Source: a bacterium (GTDB lineage: Bacteria > Electryoneota > RPQS01). From it: a stretch of 6,742 nucleotides of DNA. The stretch spans positions 1 to 6,742 of the forward strand of contig JAQTRJ010000118.1 of NCBI GenBank assembly GCA_028711875.1. The letters are read 5' to 3'. The notes below the pieces were generated by a model. The model was not told the origin of the DNA. It saw only the letters and a list, made by a program, of their open reading frames with translations, and ran no database searches. The number at the start of each line of letters is the position of its first letter. Position 1 is the stretch's first letter. The position numbers and the translations under genes are program-made. This document shows positions 6,466 to 6,742 of the stretch, in pieces.

Positions 6466-6742
6466 AGCGCGGCCGTCCCGACCGTAGGAATGCGCCGGAG
6501 AGACGCGAGGACACGTTCCGGCCGCGTCGCCCGCACACCGAAAACACGCCCGGCAGGTCTCCCGGGCTGTTTCTATTATATGGAAGACGGCCGATTGTTG
6601 AAGCGCTTCGGCTGAATTTGGTGCAAAGTCTTGAGATTTCACGGGGCGCACATGGCCGGTCGGTGACTGCCATCCGTGAGGAGGCGGAGCGGAAGCGAAT
6701 CCCAATCACGGTCTTGGACCAAATCGAGGATGAGGAAGGGGC
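6462..6742 (+). CDS. rlmB: SpoU/TrmH-family 23S rRNA 2'-O-methyltransferase, N-terminal part (3' partial)
   Basis: The frame opens with GTG at 6462, whose last two bases plus A form the parB stop (GTGA), and stays open to the window edge: 93 codons plus 2 bases. After a strongly basic, probably disordered first ~38 residues (KRGRPDRRN..., many Arg), the frame reads LLYGRRPIVEALRLN, then LEISRGAHGRSVTAI, then EAERKRIPITVLD. This is the order and spacing of the SpoU substrate-binding domain of RlmB: YGRxxVxEAL, a beta-strand, ...A..xxIPV. RlmB methylates the ribose of G2251 in the 23S rRNA peptidyl-transferase P-loop. The catalytic knotted SPOUT domain would lie outside the window, so the methyltransferase fold cannot be confirmed, and a tRNA TrmH-type relative is not excluded. 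A GGAG at 6447-6450, 11 nt upstream, is a weak Shine-Dalgarno. It is probably cotranscribed with parAB. Confidence 0.8.
   Translation, partial: MKRGRPDRRNAPERREDTFRPRRPHTENTPGRSPGLFLLYGRRPIVEALRLNLVQSLEISRGAHGRSVTAIREEAERKRIPITVLDQIEDEEG
6548..6567 (+). other. GC-rich hairpin followed by a T-rich run inside the 5' part of rlmB
   Basis: GCCCGG (6548-6553) and CCGGGC (6562-6567) are exact reverse complements around an 8-nt loop, followed directly by TGTTTCTATTAT. The shape is that of a weak intrinsic terminator, 83 nt after the parB stop. It lies inside an open frame that reads as RlmB, in the variable arginine-rich stretch just before the conserved YGRRP motif. It could attenuate transcription between parB and rlmB, or be chance in GC-rich coding DNA. 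The stem is only 6 bp and the T-run is interrupted. Confidence 0.35.

Noticed and set aside
5548..6705. A 385-codon minus-strand frame opposite parB and rlmB
   Set aside because: Same cause: it is antisense to parB and the RlmB-like frame, shows no domain motifs and has low-complexity basic composition.

Overview
The window is ordinary, densely packed bacterial chromosome. It is GC-rich by eye (about 60% or more), every gene lies on the + strand, and almost no DNA is non-coding. Left to right it holds: the C-terminal half of valyl-tRNA synthetase (valS, cut by the left edge); a secreted DUF4139-family protein; the replication-fork helicase recG; the chromosome-segregation pair parA (soj) and parB (spo0J); and the first 93 codons of an RlmB-like SpoU/TrmH 2'-O-methyltransferase, cut by the right edge.

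The source is a bacterium, most likely Gram-negative, because DUF4139/MuiA-type exported proteins are mostly found there. The valS, recG, parA and parB sequences are clearly bacterial and chromosomal. I cannot place the phylum. The order valS - DUF4139 - recG - parA - parB - rlmB is not one I recognise from a well-studied model. In many model bacteria parAB sits next to mnmG/rsmG near oriC, so an under-sampled lineage is possible. No mobile element, phage gene, tRNA, rRNA or CRISPR array is visible.

The layout suggests two transcription blocks. Block 1 is valS, DUF4139 and recG: valS and the DUF4139 gene share a 4-nt ATGA stop/start overlap, and recG begins inside or just after the end of the DUF4139 gene. 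Block 2 is parA, parB and rlmB: parA/parB share ATGA and parB/rlmB share GTGA. The only true intergenic gap is 45 nt, between recG and parA (4781-4825). It carries a perfect 7-bp inverted repeat and a -10-like TATATT placed exactly where a leaderless parA mRNA would need it. That gap is the most informative regulatory stretch in the window.

Functionally, block 1 joins translation (ValS), an uncharacterised envelope protein and DNA repair (RecG). Block 2 couples chromosome partitioning to 23S rRNA modification. I found no convincing evidence of a new biological system. The points worth a second look are the parA control region, the valS-DUF4139 coupling, the unclear recG start, the rlmB start at the right edge and a hairpin in the 5' part of rlmB.
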